From the NCBI RefSeq assembly GCF_000317835.1, contig NC_019793.1:1426001-1490000 (forward strand): 64,000 nt of DNA, read 5' to 3'. Shown one piece after another: positions 52,296-59,834 of this stretch (position 1 is its first letter; each line of letters starts with the position of its first letter). The stretch is from Deinococcus peraridilitoris DSM 19664 (GTDB lineage Bacteria; Deinococcota; Deinococci; Deinococcales; Deinococcaceae). A program made the translations under genes and the position numbers. Below the pieces are notes generated by a model, which was not told the origin of the DNA, ran no database searches, and saw only the letters and a list, made by a program, of their open reading frames with translations.

Positions 52296-52496
52296 TTGAA
52301 AAAATTCGTACTCGTCCCGCTGCTGATCGTGATCACCGCCTGCGCGCCCAGCGCGTCGTATGGCGGCGGCCCCAACTGCACCATCGGCAAGCCCTGCGGA
52401 AACACCTGCATCTCGCGCGACAAGACCTGCCGGATCGGTGACGCCGACATCGCTGAAGAACTGCTGACCGAGCACCCCGGCATCACGGGCACCTGA
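52296..52496 (+). CDS. Small lipoprotein, 66 aa, on the opposite strand
   Basis: TTG start 52296 with GGAGG 5 nt before it. Signal MKKFVLVPLLIVITAC with lipobox ITAC; the mature 51 residues have CTIGKPCGNTCISRDKTC, a Cys-rich motif common in short Deinococcus and proteobacterial secreted proteins. The only plus-strand gene within the leftward operons, so it is probably expressed in the lysogen. The 193-bp region 52103-52295 before it should hold its promoter. Confidence 0.65.
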   Translation: MKKFVLVPLLIVITACAPSASYGGGPNCTIGKPCGNTCISRDKTCRIGDADIAEELLTEHPGITGT

Positions 52497-52554
52497 ACGG
52501 GCCAGCCACCAACCCTCGTCGTCAACTGAACCAATGCCCTAACACCTCTCCTAC

Positions 52555-52851
52555 TCAGTCGCTTTCGACCGGGTACAGGTGGTCGCACAGGCTGTCTACG
52601 CTGATCTCGTAGAACCGGGCGAACCACACGAGCTGGCGTGCCATGACGTTCTGACGCCCACTCTCGATGTGCGATAGTCCCGAGCGGACGAAGAGCCCAC
52701 CGCTGGCTTCCACGACTTCCTCTTGTGACAGGTCGTGCTGCTGACGGAGGGCACGCAGTTTCGAGCCCAGCACCTCGTCGCCTCGCTCGCCGCCTTTGCC
52801 TTCGCGTGCGGGCTTCTCTCGGAGTTCCGAAATCTTCTTTGCGGTCAGCAT
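52555..52851 (-). CDS. XRE-family regulator, 98 aa
   Basis: 98 aa from ATG 52851. HTH region LRALRQQHDLSQEEVVEASGGLFVRSGLSHIESGRQNVMARQLVWFARFYEISVDSL. Likely controls early or late transcription of the prophage or the adjacent small lipoprotein. The frame is open to 52917. Confidence 0.8.
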   Translation of the reverse strand: MLTAKKISELREKPAREGKGGERGDEVLGSKLRALRQQHDLSQEEVVEASGGLFVRSGLSHIESGRQNVMARQLVWFARFYEISVDSLCDHLYPVESD

Positions 52852-52867
52852 CGTCGTTCCTCTCAAG

Positions 52868-53200
52868 TCAGTCGGCCGCTTCGAGCAGCTGGAGCTCTTC
52901 AGGTGCGCTCCAACCACGAGGCTTCCGGACGGGTGTCTTCATGCGATCGATGCGGTCGAGCGCTTCCCAGCCTCCCACGGCGCCTCCCAGGAAAAGCAGG
53001 GTGGCCACGGCGAGCTGTCCTGGGTTCTCGATGCCGCCAGAGCCGTCCTCCATTTCGCTCCGCCGGCGAGTTGTGCGGCCAGGCCGGACTGATGTGGCGT
53101 CCAGGAAGCCGGCGCACATGGGCAGCCAGCACAGGAACAGCGTGATGCCGGTGAGGGTGCGCAGGAACAGCTTGCTGGGCGTGGCGCTGTAGAGGATCAC
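52868..53200 (-). CDS. Phage membrane protein, 110 aa
   Basis: 110 aa from GTG 53200, overlapping the upstream stop. Two hydrophobic stretches (about 10-31 and 62-77). Function unknown. Confidence 0.5.
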   Translation of the reverse strand: MILYSATPSKLFLRTLTGITLFLCWLPMCAGFLDATSVRPGRTTRRRSEMEDGSGGIENPGQLAVATLLFLGGAVGGWEALDRIDRMKTPVRKPRGWSAPEELQLLEAAD

Positions 53201-53628
53201 TGCGTGCCGCCCTGCGGGCGGCTGAGGCCCTGCTGGCGTTCGTCGACCGTGGCGTAATGCTGCTCGAGCAGGTGCAGCTTCGTCAGCAGGCTCGGCAGGC
53301 GCACCCGTTCCTTGATTTCGACGTAGCGCAGCGCGGCCTCCACGCGCTCATCCGGATCGCTCGACGGATTGCTGGAGTAACGCAGCGCGCTCTCGGCAGC
53401 TTCGTAGAGGGCCATCTGACAGCAATCCTCACGACGGCGGGTGTAGGTGTGCTCACGGATCGTCACGGTCACACCCTCGGCACGGCAGTGCGGGCACTCG
53501 GCCTGTTGTGCCGGGCTGACAGGGCGAGGCTTCTTGACTTCGCGGTGCTGCAGCGAGGTGGCCAGCGCCTGCGCGGCGACCGGGTGGCGCCTCAGGACAT
53601 CCCACACCGACTCGGCTTCCTGGGTCAC
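53197..53628 (-). CDS. Phage protein with zinc-finger-like Cys/His, 143 aa
   Basis: 143 aa. CPHCRAEGVTV...TRRREDCC suggests a zinc site; a long helical C-terminal part follows. It starts inside the end of the replication gene (4-nt overlap), so it may be a replication or helicase-loader partner. Family not recognised. Confidence 0.6.
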   Translation of the reverse strand: MTQEAESVWDVLRRHPVAAQALATSLQHREVKKPRPVSPAQQAECPHCRAEGVTVTIREHTYTRRREDCCQMALYEAAESALRYSSNPSSDPDERVEAALRYVEIKERVRLPSLLTKLHLLEQHYATVDERQQGLSRPQGGTQ

Positions 53629-54746
53629 GACGCGCCTCCTTGCGAGCCGACCGGCGCACCCGCGTTGCGGGCCCGGCTGAGAATTTCCTTGACCTGATCA
53701 CCGGCCGCCACGCGCTTCTGCGTGACCTGGCTCTCGGGTTTCGGGCTGGCTTTGGGCGCCACGGCCGCATCGAGGGCGGCAATCAGGGGCGTGCGCCAGG
53801 TCTTGCCGGCGTACTCGGCGCGCTTGGCCTGCACCTGCCGGGCCACCCAATCCGAATCGAGCTCCAGCCACCGGGGCCGGTCGGCAAACTCCTCGAGGAG
53901 GGCTCGCAGGAACGGCGCACCGAACGCGCGGCGCAGCTGCACTTCGCTGGTCGGCCCGGCCGGCGCCGGCGGAACCTCTCCCCCACCTGGCGGCCTTCCG
54001 TTCACGCCCACGGGTGGCTCGAGTTCGTCTCCCGAAACGGTCAACGCAGTTGCTGCACTGCCCGCGTCAGCGGGTGCGCCGTCAGGCGCTGCTGTTTCCT
54101 GAGGCGCAGCCTGAAGTTCGAGCGCGCGAACGTCGGTCGCCTGGCATTCAAGTTCAGGAACGTACTCTCTCTCTGACGGTTCAAGTAACGGTTCAACTGA
54201 CGGTTCTGCACCCACTCCAGCCGCTCCTGGCGCAATCTCAGGCCACGTTTGGCATAAAAAGTTTTTACCGTTCCGTAAAAAGTTTTTATCGAAAGGTAAA
54301 AACTTTTTATCCGAGGTGGCCCACTGGCCGTCTTTCACGGCCTCCTGAAGGCGTAAAAACTTTTTATGGCTGTTGCGTTTCTTGGCGCGCGGCTTGCCTG
54401 CGGTGGTCTTGCCTGCCGCCCGTTTGCGTGTCACCCGGGCCTGCCGCTCGGCCACGTACAACTCATCGCTGTACGGTACGGCCGGGTAGAGGATGTCGTA
54501 CATGTCCGTCTTGCCGTTCGGCGCGCCACGGACGTGCACCCGCAGCTCCCCAGCGGTCACCAGCTCCTGGATCAGGACATCGACGTACTCGAGGCCCACG
54601 CGGGCCTTGCGGGCCAGGGTGTCGCGCCCGGGCCAGGCGCCCGAGCCGTCATCCTTGGCGTTGTCGGCGATTGCCACAAGCAGCAGCAACTTGCTGCCCT
54701 TCTGGCGGCTGTACTCAAAAACTTTATCGATGGCACGAATACCCAC
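53625..54746 (-). CDS. Replication initiator with wHTH, carrying the origin iterons
   Basis: 373 aa. N-terminal winged helix (VFEYSRQKGSKLLLLVAIADNAKDDGSGAWPGRDTLARKARVGLEYVDVLIQELVTAGEL) as in phage O-type and DnaD-like initiators. A basic linker is followed by KKFL-type repeats that are the coded form of iteron DNA at 54254-54367, then a Pro/Ala-rich region and a C-terminal domain (about 270-350). No helicase gene was found nearby; it probably recruits the host DnaB. Confidence 0.75.
   Translation of the reverse strand: MGIRAIDKVFEYSRQKGSKLLLLVAIADNAKDDGSGAWPGRDTLARKARVGLEYVDVLIQELVTAGELRVHVRGAPNGKTDMYDILYPAVPYSDELYVAERQARVTRKRAAGKTTAGKPRAKKRNSHKKFLRLQEAVKDGQWATSDKKFLPFDKNFLRNGKNFLCQTWPEIAPGAAGVGAEPSVEPLLEPSEREYVPELECQATDVRALELQAAPQETAAPDGAPADAGSAATALTVSGDELEPPVGVNGRPPGGGEVPPAPAGPTSEVQLRRAFGAPFLRALLEEFADRPRWLELDSDWVARQVQAKRAEYAGKTWRTPLIAALDAAVAPKASPKPESQVTQKRVAAGDQVKEILSRARNAGAPVGSQGGAS
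54254..54367. repeat. Iterons: probable phage replication origin
   Basis: Four near-identical 15-mers of the form (G/A)TAAAAA(G/C)TTTTTA(T/C): 54254-54268, 54275-54289, 54296-54310 and 54353-54367. The first three start exactly 21 bp apart, i.e. two helical turns on one face and seven codons. They lie inside the initiator gene, where lambda-type phages keep their origin. Confidence 0.85.
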
Positions 54747-54759
54747 GGGTAAATTCCTT

Positions 54760-54978
54760 TCAGGACGGCGAGGCGACGATCGGCGCGGGCCGGGTGTAGA
54801 AGAAGCGGGAGCGCAGCAGCTCCTGGTGCAGCTCGTAGTCGGACAGTTCGGCGAGGGCTTCGCGCTGGCGGGCGCTGATCACGTCCTGCCAGGTCAGGCA
54901 GGCGCCACGGTTGGCGGCCGCCGCGACGATCTCGTCCATCGCGAGCTCACGGTCGAAGCCGGGCAGAGTGCGCGTCAC
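54760..54978 (-). CDS. Phage hypothetical protein, 72 aa
   Basis: 72 aa, helical (DVISARQREALAELSDYELHQELLRSRFF). Its 4-nt overlap with the upstream gene and position before the initiator gene support it. Not recognised. Confidence 0.55.
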   Translation of the reverse strand: MTRTLPGFDRELAMDEIVAAAANRGACLTWQDVISARQREALAELSDYELHQELLRSRFFYTRPAPIVASPS

Positions 54979-55586
54979 AATGGCCGTCCTTTCGGCGCCG
55001 TGGTGCTTGACGCGGCGAGCGGTGCGGCCGGGATCCAGCCGGGCTTACCGCCCTGCAGGGCGCGGCAGTGGCAGCCCCGGCTGGTGAGGGGTTGAGGCAG
55101 GTTCGGGTGCGGTGGACCGTACGGCTTCTGCTTCTTGTCGTGCAGGCTGACGAACACCAGTTCATCGAACGCGTCATGCGCGGCCCAGCCCAGCTCGCAG
55201 GCCCCAAGGGCGCTGCCATCCAGCTCCGGCGCCCAGCGGCCGCAAGTGCCGCACACCTCGAGGTCCTCTGGAGTCCAGTTCAGCCGGGGATCCTGGTCGT
55301 GAAGCGTGGTGCGCAGCTGCCGCACGACCATGCCGGCAGGCCGGCCCGTCCACACGCCACTCCACTCGTGCGTCACGACCTCGTATTGACCCGCTGGCCA
55401 GCCGAGATCCCGGGCAATCACCTGCGCTTCCGTGATGCCCGGCACGACACCGTCACGCCACAGCAGCACCCGCGGAGGATCGGCGTACACCCGCACGCAC
55501 AACCCACCGGCGAGCACCCGGTCCTGACGCTCACCGGTCGCCATGGCGGCCGACAGCGCCTGCCCGAGCAGCCCGGTGAGGCTCAC
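54975..55586 (-). CDS. Phage early protein, 203 aa, Cys-rich
   Basis: 203 aa. A possible zinc site (VCGTCGRWAPELDGSALGAC, then GCHC). Central part WPAGQYEVVTHEWSGVWTGRPAGMVV. Overlaps both neighbours by 4 nt. Family not recognised. Confidence 0.55.
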   Translation of the reverse strand: MSLTGLLGQALSAAMATGERQDRVLAGGLCVRVYADPPRVLLWRDGVVPGITEAQVIARDLGWPAGQYEVVTHEWSGVWTGRPAGMVVRQLRTTLHDQDPRLNWTPEDLEVCGTCGRWAPELDGSALGACELGWAAHDAFDELVFVSLHDKKQKPYGPPHPNLPQPLTSRGCHCRALQGGKPGWIPAAPLAASSTTAPKGRPL

Positions 55587-55819
55587 GCCAGACTCCCGAA
55601 CAGGCTCGGCTGGCGCCAGCTGGTCGCCATGGTGACCGCCCGTGGCTTTGGGGTGATCAGCTCCACTACCTCGTCGTAGGTGAGGGTCGTCACGACCCGT
55701 CCAGCGGCTTCGTGCACGGACCGGAAGGTCTCACGGACTCCTGGCAGGTCCGCCGAGCAGCCGAACCACTTGCCTGCCGCGTCCCGCGACACCAGAAAGT
55801 GCGTCGCGGCCTGAGTCAC
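55583..55819 (-). CDS. Phage early protein, 78 aa
   Basis: 78 aa from GTG 55819 (GTGA overlap with the upstream stop). The longer frame up to 56011 is a shadow of the 55816-56535 gene. Sequence TQAATHFLVSRDAAGKWFGCSADLPGVRETFRSVHEAAGRV. Not recognised. Confidence 0.6.
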   Translation of the reverse strand: MTQAATHFLVSRDAAGKWFGCSADLPGVRETFRSVHEAAGRVVTTLTYDEVVELITPKPRAVTMATSWRQPSLFGSLA

Positions 55820-56535
55820 GAGCGGCCCCCATTCCCGGCCACCAAGGCCTGCGCGTGGCGTTTCTGCAGCTCGCTGATGTCGAGCTTGCCCAGCACGTCG
55901 CGCCGGTACGCGTCGCGCGCCAGGCCTTTCTTGCCGAGCGCGTCGAGGAGCTGCTCGGTGAGTTCGTCTCGGTTTCCCTCGACGTCGGCCGTGCCCTGCA
56001 GGTCCTGCCACTGGGCGCCTTCCTCGACGTGGTTCAGGTGGGGCACAGGCCGGGCCGATGGGATCGACGGCGGCTCAACCGGTGGGGCTTTCTGGGAGGC
56101 CCTGCCGGGCAGGGCGAAGCGCTCGTCACGGCGGCCACCTCGGAACACTGCGAGGGCCACATAGCCGATGTCCCCTTCACCGGTCTCGACCAGGTGCGGC
56201 GGGTCAGTGGGCTTGGCCCCACGCGAGTACTTCACCGCCGCGGGCAGGCGCATCTTCCGGGTATCGACCGCAGCAAGTTCCCGGCGCTTCCAGACGTGCC
56301 CACGGCACCACACGCAGGCGTCGCCGTCATCGCTCGTGAACTTACGCCCGCCCAGCAGCGCCCAGTGGAAGTCGCTTTCGTTCTCCAGTGGCAGCTGGAA
56401 GCCACCGGCAGGGATCTCTCCGGAGTGATAGCCCTGCGCGCCCCACTGGGCGAGCGCGCGGAACTGACCGCCCTCTTCGAACGCCACGGTGATCTGCTCA
56501 CCGAGCGGGCCGGTGAGGTGCAGTTGGCCACTCAC
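55816..56535 (-). CDS. Phage early protein, 239 aa
   Basis: 239 aa. N-terminal beta-rich (QLHLTGPLGEQITVAFEEGGQF), a single CVWC pair, and a C-terminal helical segment (DALGKKGLARDAYRRDVLGKLDISELQKRHAQAL). Likely DNA-metabolism related by position, but no family is recognised. Confidence 0.6.
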   Translation of the reverse strand: MSGQLHLTGPLGEQITVAFEEGGQFRALAQWGAQGYHSGEIPAGGFQLPLENESDFHWALLGGRKFTSDDGDACVWCRGHVWKRRELAAVDTRKMRLPAAVKYSRGAKPTDPPHLVETGEGDIGYVALAVFRGGRRDERFALPGRASQKAPPVEPPSIPSARPVPHLNHVEEGAQWQDLQGTADVEGNRDELTEQLLDALGKKGLARDAYRRDVLGKLDISELQKRHAQALVAGNGGRS

Positions 56536-56711
56536 GCGCTCACGCTCTCTTTCGGTGCCGGAAGTGGCGTGGTCTGGATGGCGAGTGCCAGGCGACCAAG
56601 GACGGCGTACAGATCGCCGCGCAGGTCGGTCAGTTCCGCTTCCTTGTGGCGGATCTGGGCCAGCAGATGGCGCAGGTCCCTCAGGTCTTGCTCCGGGGTG
56701 GGGTCACTCAT
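56532..56711 (-). CDS. Phage coiled-coil protein, 59 aa
   Basis: 59 aa from ATG 56711: DPTPEQDLRDLRHLLAQIRHKEAELTDLRGDLYAVLGRL, an amphipathic helix. Overlaps neighbours at both ends. Function unknown. Confidence 0.55.
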   Translation of the reverse strand: MSDPTPEQDLRDLRHLLAQIRHKEAELTDLRGDLYAVLGRLALAIQTTPLPAPKESVSA

Positions 56712-56928
56712 GCGCCACGTCCCGGAGTCGGAACTCACGGCGCTCGACGACACGGCGGCCCGTGCGGACGGTGATGCTGCCGATGCCGCGCTCAGCAAGC
56801 CAACGCGCGTTTGGTGAGGGGCGTTCGTGCAGCACACCACGCTCGAACAGCACCCGATGCGCGTGGTCGTGGTCAATGGTGCAGCCCCGGCTCTCGGGGG
56901 TCATGATGATGGTCTGGCGCTTGATCAC
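56704..56928 (-). CDS. Phage hypothetical protein, 74 aa
   Basis: 74 aa, basic; MIKRQTIIMTPESRGCTIDHDHAHRVL...WLAERGIGSITVRTGRR. Coupled to the 59-aa membrane gene upstream. Not recognised. Confidence 0.5.
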   Translation of the reverse strand: MIKRQTIIMTPESRGCTIDHDHAHRVLFERGVLHERPSPNARWLAERGIGSITVRTGRRVVERREFRLRDVAHE

Positions 56929-57104
56929 GAGCGCGCTCCTTTCCAGGCGATGGCCTGTGAGAGGGCCTTGCCGCCCACAATGGCGAGGGCGGTGTACAGG
57001 GCGGCGTCGACGAGTAGGTGGGGATTATGGGGTGCGGCGAGGCCCGCGGCCATCGCTTTGATGGCCGCAGCCACGACGATCAGGGCCAGCAGGAAGCGGC
57101 CCAT
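56925..57104 (-). CDS. Phage small membrane protein, 59 aa
   Basis: 59 aa from ATG 57104 with two hydrophobic spans (LLALIVVAAAIKAMAAGLAA and LLVDAALYTALAIVGGKAL). ATGA overlap with the stop of the upstream gene. Function unknown. Confidence 0.5.
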   Translation of the reverse strand: MGRFLLALIVVAAAIKAMAAGLAAPHNPHLLVDAALYTALAIVGGKALSQAIAWKGARS

Positions 57105-57322
57105 CAACGGCGCCGCTCCAGGCAGTCGGGGCAGATCACGAAGCTCGCCTTGCCGCAGTCGCAGCACCGCGGGCCGTACAGTTCGGCCAGCAGGGCGCGC
57201 ACCAGGCGGTCGAGACGCATCTCCAGCAGGGTTTCGTCGTCGAGCCAGAATTCAGCGGTGTGATACGCAGAAAGGGGCGCATCGTCGAAGGCGTCGTGTT
57301 CGTGGTGCTGGAGTGCGGTCAT
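57104..57322 (-). CDS. Phage zinc-ribbon protein, 72 aa
   Basis: 72 aa from ATG 57322. C-terminal CCDCGKASFVICPDC zinc ribbon after an acidic helical region. Possibly nucleic-acid binding. Confidence 0.55.
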   Translation of the reverse strand: MTALQHHEHDAFDDAPLSAYHTAEFWLDDETLLEMRLDRLVRALLAELYGPRCCDCGKASFVICPDCLERRR

Positions 57323-57777
57323 GCAGCCTTCCTGCTCACGCGCAGCGCCAGCTTGTGAAGCAGCTGGCCAGGCTTGGCGTGGTACGTAAAGGTGATGGCG
57401 CCCGCGAGGCCGGGCTGCCAGGTGCAACGGAGGGTCAGCCCGGCGCGTTCGGCTTTGAGGCGCAGAGCACGCATCTCGTTGGCGCAGCTGGGCAGCGTCC
57501 TGTCGGCGCTGAGCGTGCCGCTGATCTGAATGCCGGTCTCAGTCATCAGACCGGCGAGGTCGTGCTTGATCAGGTGCAGCTGCAGGGCCGCCGCGTGGGT
57601 GGCGCAGTCGGGGCCGAGGATGCCCAGGCCGGGGACATCGATACCTCCGTCACGAAGGGCGCGGCCGCAGAGAGTGCAGCGCACAGCGCTTGGGACCCGA
57701 GCAAGTGAAGGCCGCTTAAGGGACTTCTCGGCGTTTCCTAATTGTGAGAGGGGGGTTGAGGCTGCTACTGTGTTCAT
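57319..57777 (-). CDS. Phage early protein with CxxC, 152 aa
   Basis: 152 aa; ATG 57777 has GGAGG 6 nt before it. N-terminal RCTLCGRAL...LGPDCATH suggests a zinc knuckle that also occurs in phage early proteins; C-terminal half contains TLRCTWQPGLAGAITFTYHAKPGQLLHKLA. Not recognised. The 77 bp before it (57778-57854) hold no gene. Confidence 0.6.
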   Translation of the reverse strand: MNTVAASTPLSQLGNAEKSLKRPSLARVPSAVRCTLCGRALRDGGIDVPGLGILGPDCATHAAALQLHLIKHDLAGLMTETGIQISGTLSADRTLPSCANEMRALRLKAERAGLTLRCTWQPGLAGAITFTYHAKPGQLLHKLALRVSRKAA

Positions 57778-57854
57778 CAGGACCTCCAGTCCGTCCCGCG
57801 CGTTCGGTGATCTGCTTGCCTGCGATCACACCGAGATGCGCGGATGTTTTTTGC

Positions 57855-58226
57855 TCAGCGACGCCCCAGTGGCGCCGCTGCCTTCACGCCTCGCGGGGCG
57901 CTTTGGGCAGGGGTAAAAACGACGCGTGGAGCGTCACCGCTCAGCGGCTCATCGCCCGCTTCGAGCCATCGGTCCACGGCACGTTTGGAAATCACGACCC
58001 GGCCCGCAATACGCCGAACCGGGAATGGAGGGGGCGTCTGGTTGCACAGCGCGTAGGCAGCGTTCTTCCCGACGCGCAGGTAGGCAGCGAGTTCGGGCAC
58101 CGTAAAGACGGTGTCGTTCTGCAGATCGCTTTGTGTGGCGGGCAGGGCGAGACGTTCAAGGTGCCGCTCGACGACGCGAGCGACTGCGGTCTGCACCTGT
58201 TCAGCGATCAGTTCGTCCAGGCTCAC
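57855..58226 (-). CDS. Excisionase-type HTH protein
   Basis: 123 aa from GTG 58226 (overlap with the Cro-like stop). MerR/Xis-type winged HTH: FTVPELAAYLRVGKNAAYALCNQ...PVRRIAGRVVISKRAVDRWLEAG. Acidic N-terminal helix before it. As second gene of the leftward early operon it fits directionality control of the integrase. Confidence 0.7.
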   Translation of the reverse strand: MSLDELIAEQVQTAVARVVERHLERLALPATQSDLQNDTVFTVPELAAYLRVGKNAAYALCNQTPPPFPVRRIAGRVVISKRAVDRWLEAGDEPLSGDAPRVVFTPAQSAPRGVKAAAPLGRR

Positions 58227-58483
58227 GCAGGCACCCGTGCCAATTCGTCATTGTTGGTTACGGAGGTCAATAAGTCAGCTGCAGCAATATTTAAGGCAGC
58301 AGCGATCTTGTCCAATTGAGCAAGTGTAGGAACTTGCTTGCCGTTCTCTAGAACACTGACCTCACCTTTTCGGCGCGGATCGCCCCAGACACGCTCAGCA
58401 AGCTCCTCCTGGTTGAGATTCGCTGCCTGACGATAGCGCCGAATATTCTGTCCAACGACGTTATTTTCGATCAGCTGAGGCAT
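58223..58483 (-). CDS. Cro-like XRE regulator
   Basis: 86 aa from ATG 58483 (the frame is open to 58555). HTH: VVGQNIRRYRQAANLNQEELAERVWGDPRRKGEVSVLENGKQVPTLAQLDKIAAALNI. First gene of the leftward operon, divergent from the repressor, with operators between. Confidence 0.8.
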   Translation of the reverse strand: MPQLIENNVVGQNIRRYRQAANLNQEELAERVWGDPRRKGEVSVLENGKQVPTLAQLDKIAAALNIAAADLLTSVTNNDELARVPA

Positions 58484-58528
58484 GATCGAATTATGGACCT
58501 CCGTAACCAATTTGTAAAGGCCCTCCCA

Positions 58529-58587
58529 CATAAGCATTCTCTTATGGGAAACCATAACTTATGGTGTCTCGTAACTGGAGGTTATGG
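58529..58587. promoter_or_regulatory. Immunity operators between Cro-like and CI-like genes
   Basis: CATAAG(58529-58534)-6 nt-CTTATG(58541-58546); a perfect CCATAACTTATGG palindrome (58552-58564); and a half site TTATGG at 58582-58587 covering the repressor start. The shared half-site is TTATGG. Several spaced sites between divergent regulator genes match a genetic switch. Confidence 0.75.
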
Positions 58588-59147
58588 GACACGCTAACCA
58601 CGCCTCCATCCACCAACCGCTTCTGATGGGGGTCCTCGCTCGCATGGCAATTAAAGAGAAACCACAGTGGCTGTCCTCTACTGAAGCAGGAGCATTTATC
58701 CAGCGCCGCCGCGAGGAGATAGGGCTAACGCAGGAGCAGATGGTCGAGCGGACCGGTATCAAGAATGTCACTTACCTCAGCAGTCTTGAGAATGGTCGCC
58801 ACCATATCGGTCGCAGTGAGTACTTCGGGATCGTTGCCGAAGTACTGCGTCTGACTGAGGACGAAATGCTGATGCTCAAGCCGAATTTGATTCGTGCGCC
58901 GGGCGGCGTCAATGCTTTGAAGGGCTACAAACATCAAGGAGAGCTTGCAGATCAGCTTCTCCTCGACGACTTGCCACCCGGTCTCGAAGAAGCAATTCGG
59001 AAGTACGGCGAGGACTACCCACCGCTGCGTGACCCCAAGATCCAGCAGCAGCTCGCACTTGCCCGTTTCTACACCGGTCGTGGTCCCCAGAGTGCCAGCC
59101 AATGGCTCGCCTACTACCTCTCCATTGCCAGTTGGATCGGCACCTAA
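58584..59147 (+). CDS. Prophage repressor, XRE family (CI-like)
   Basis: 187 aa. HTH at about 32-90: GAFIQRRREEIGLTQEQMVERTGIKNVTYLSSLENGRHHIGRSEYFGIVAEVLRLTEDEM, and a helical C-terminal part. No LexA-type Ser-Lys autoprotease motif is visible. ATG 58584 lies too close to GGAGG to use it, so the message may be leaderless, as is common in Deinococcus; ATG 58626 or 58644 are alternatives. The next gene is an ImmA/IrrE-type protease that could cleave it. Confidence 0.82.
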   Translation: MGHANHASIHQPLLMGVLARMAIKEKPQWLSSTEAGAFIQRRREEIGLTQEQMVERTGIKNVTYLSSLENGRHHIGRSEYFGIVAEVLRLTEDEMLMLKPNLIRAPGGVNALKGYKHQGELADQLLLDDLPPGLEEAIRKYGEDYPPLRDPKIQQQLALARFYTGRGPQSASQWLAYYLSIASWIGT

Positions 59148-59154
59148 GGCCCCC

Positions 59155-59796
59155 GTGGACGACCTGCCAGCTTCCTACGTCGCGTATGTCGAGAAACTTC
59201 ACGCCCTCCACGACTACGAACTGAACTTCCGGCTGCTCAGCGAATCCCTTGGTGTCCGGATCAAACCCGGACTGGAAAACAGCTTTGTCCCTGGTCCCAC
59301 GCCCACCATCGTGCTCGAGCCTCACCTCTACGGCTGGTCCCACTCGCGCGTCGGACTGCACGAACTCGGTCACCTGTTCATCCGCTGGAGTGGCATCGAA
59401 GCGCAGCTCCTGAGCGAATGCAGCGACAAAAACTACGCCCTGCAAGCCATGGAGAATCTCGCGCACCTCACCGTGGCCGTCCTTCAGATTCCAACACCGC
59501 TCCTCGAGGAGGCCCTGCAACGTCACGGCGACTCGCCGGCCGCCATTCTCTACATGGCCAAGCGTAGTGGCGCATCCCTTGGCTCGGCCCTCCGGCGCTG
59601 GGTGTTCCAGGATGCCCGTGAGCCCCGCTTCGCTTTCTCAACCGCCGGCAGCTACATCCTCGACACAGCCGCGTTCGGCACATTGATACCGATCTACCGG
59701 GGCGCCAGGATTCCCGAGCCTGCGATCGAGTTTCCCGAAATCAGCCTGCGCACCTTCAAGCCTGGGCGCAGTGTCGGTGTTTTCGTTGGCAGGTAA
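59155..59796 (+). CDS. ImmA/IrrE-type metallopeptidase
   Basis: 213 aa from GTG 59155, 7 nt after the repressor stop. HELGH at 69-73 with VGLHELGHLFIRWSG context, the zinc motif of the ImmA/IrrE (COG2856) family; further on ENLAHLTVAVLQIP. Family members cleave the cognate XRE repressor: ImmA of ICEBs1, and IrrE acting on DdrO in Deinococcus. It therefore likely controls induction of this prophage by cleaving the 58584-59147 product. Confidence 0.8.
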   Translation: MDDLPASYVAYVEKLHALHDYELNFRLLSESLGVRIKPGLENSFVPGPTPTIVLEPHLYGWSHSRVGLHELGHLFIRWSGIEAQLLSECSDKNYALQAMENLAHLTVAVLQIPTPLLEEALQRHGDSPAAILYMAKRSGASLGSALRRWVFQDAREPRFAFSTAGSYILDTAAFGTLIPIYRGARIPEPAIEFPEISLRTFKPGRSVGVFVGR

Positions 59797-59834
59797 ATAA
59801 CCCATAGCATTCTGGTTCAGATCAAAGGTGGCTC

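Noticed and set aside
58529..58587. A DdrO-type radiation response motif in the immunity region
   Set aside because: The palindrome CCATAACTTATGG is shorter and differs from the known 17-bp RDRM pattern, so host DdrO control is not supported by sequence alone.
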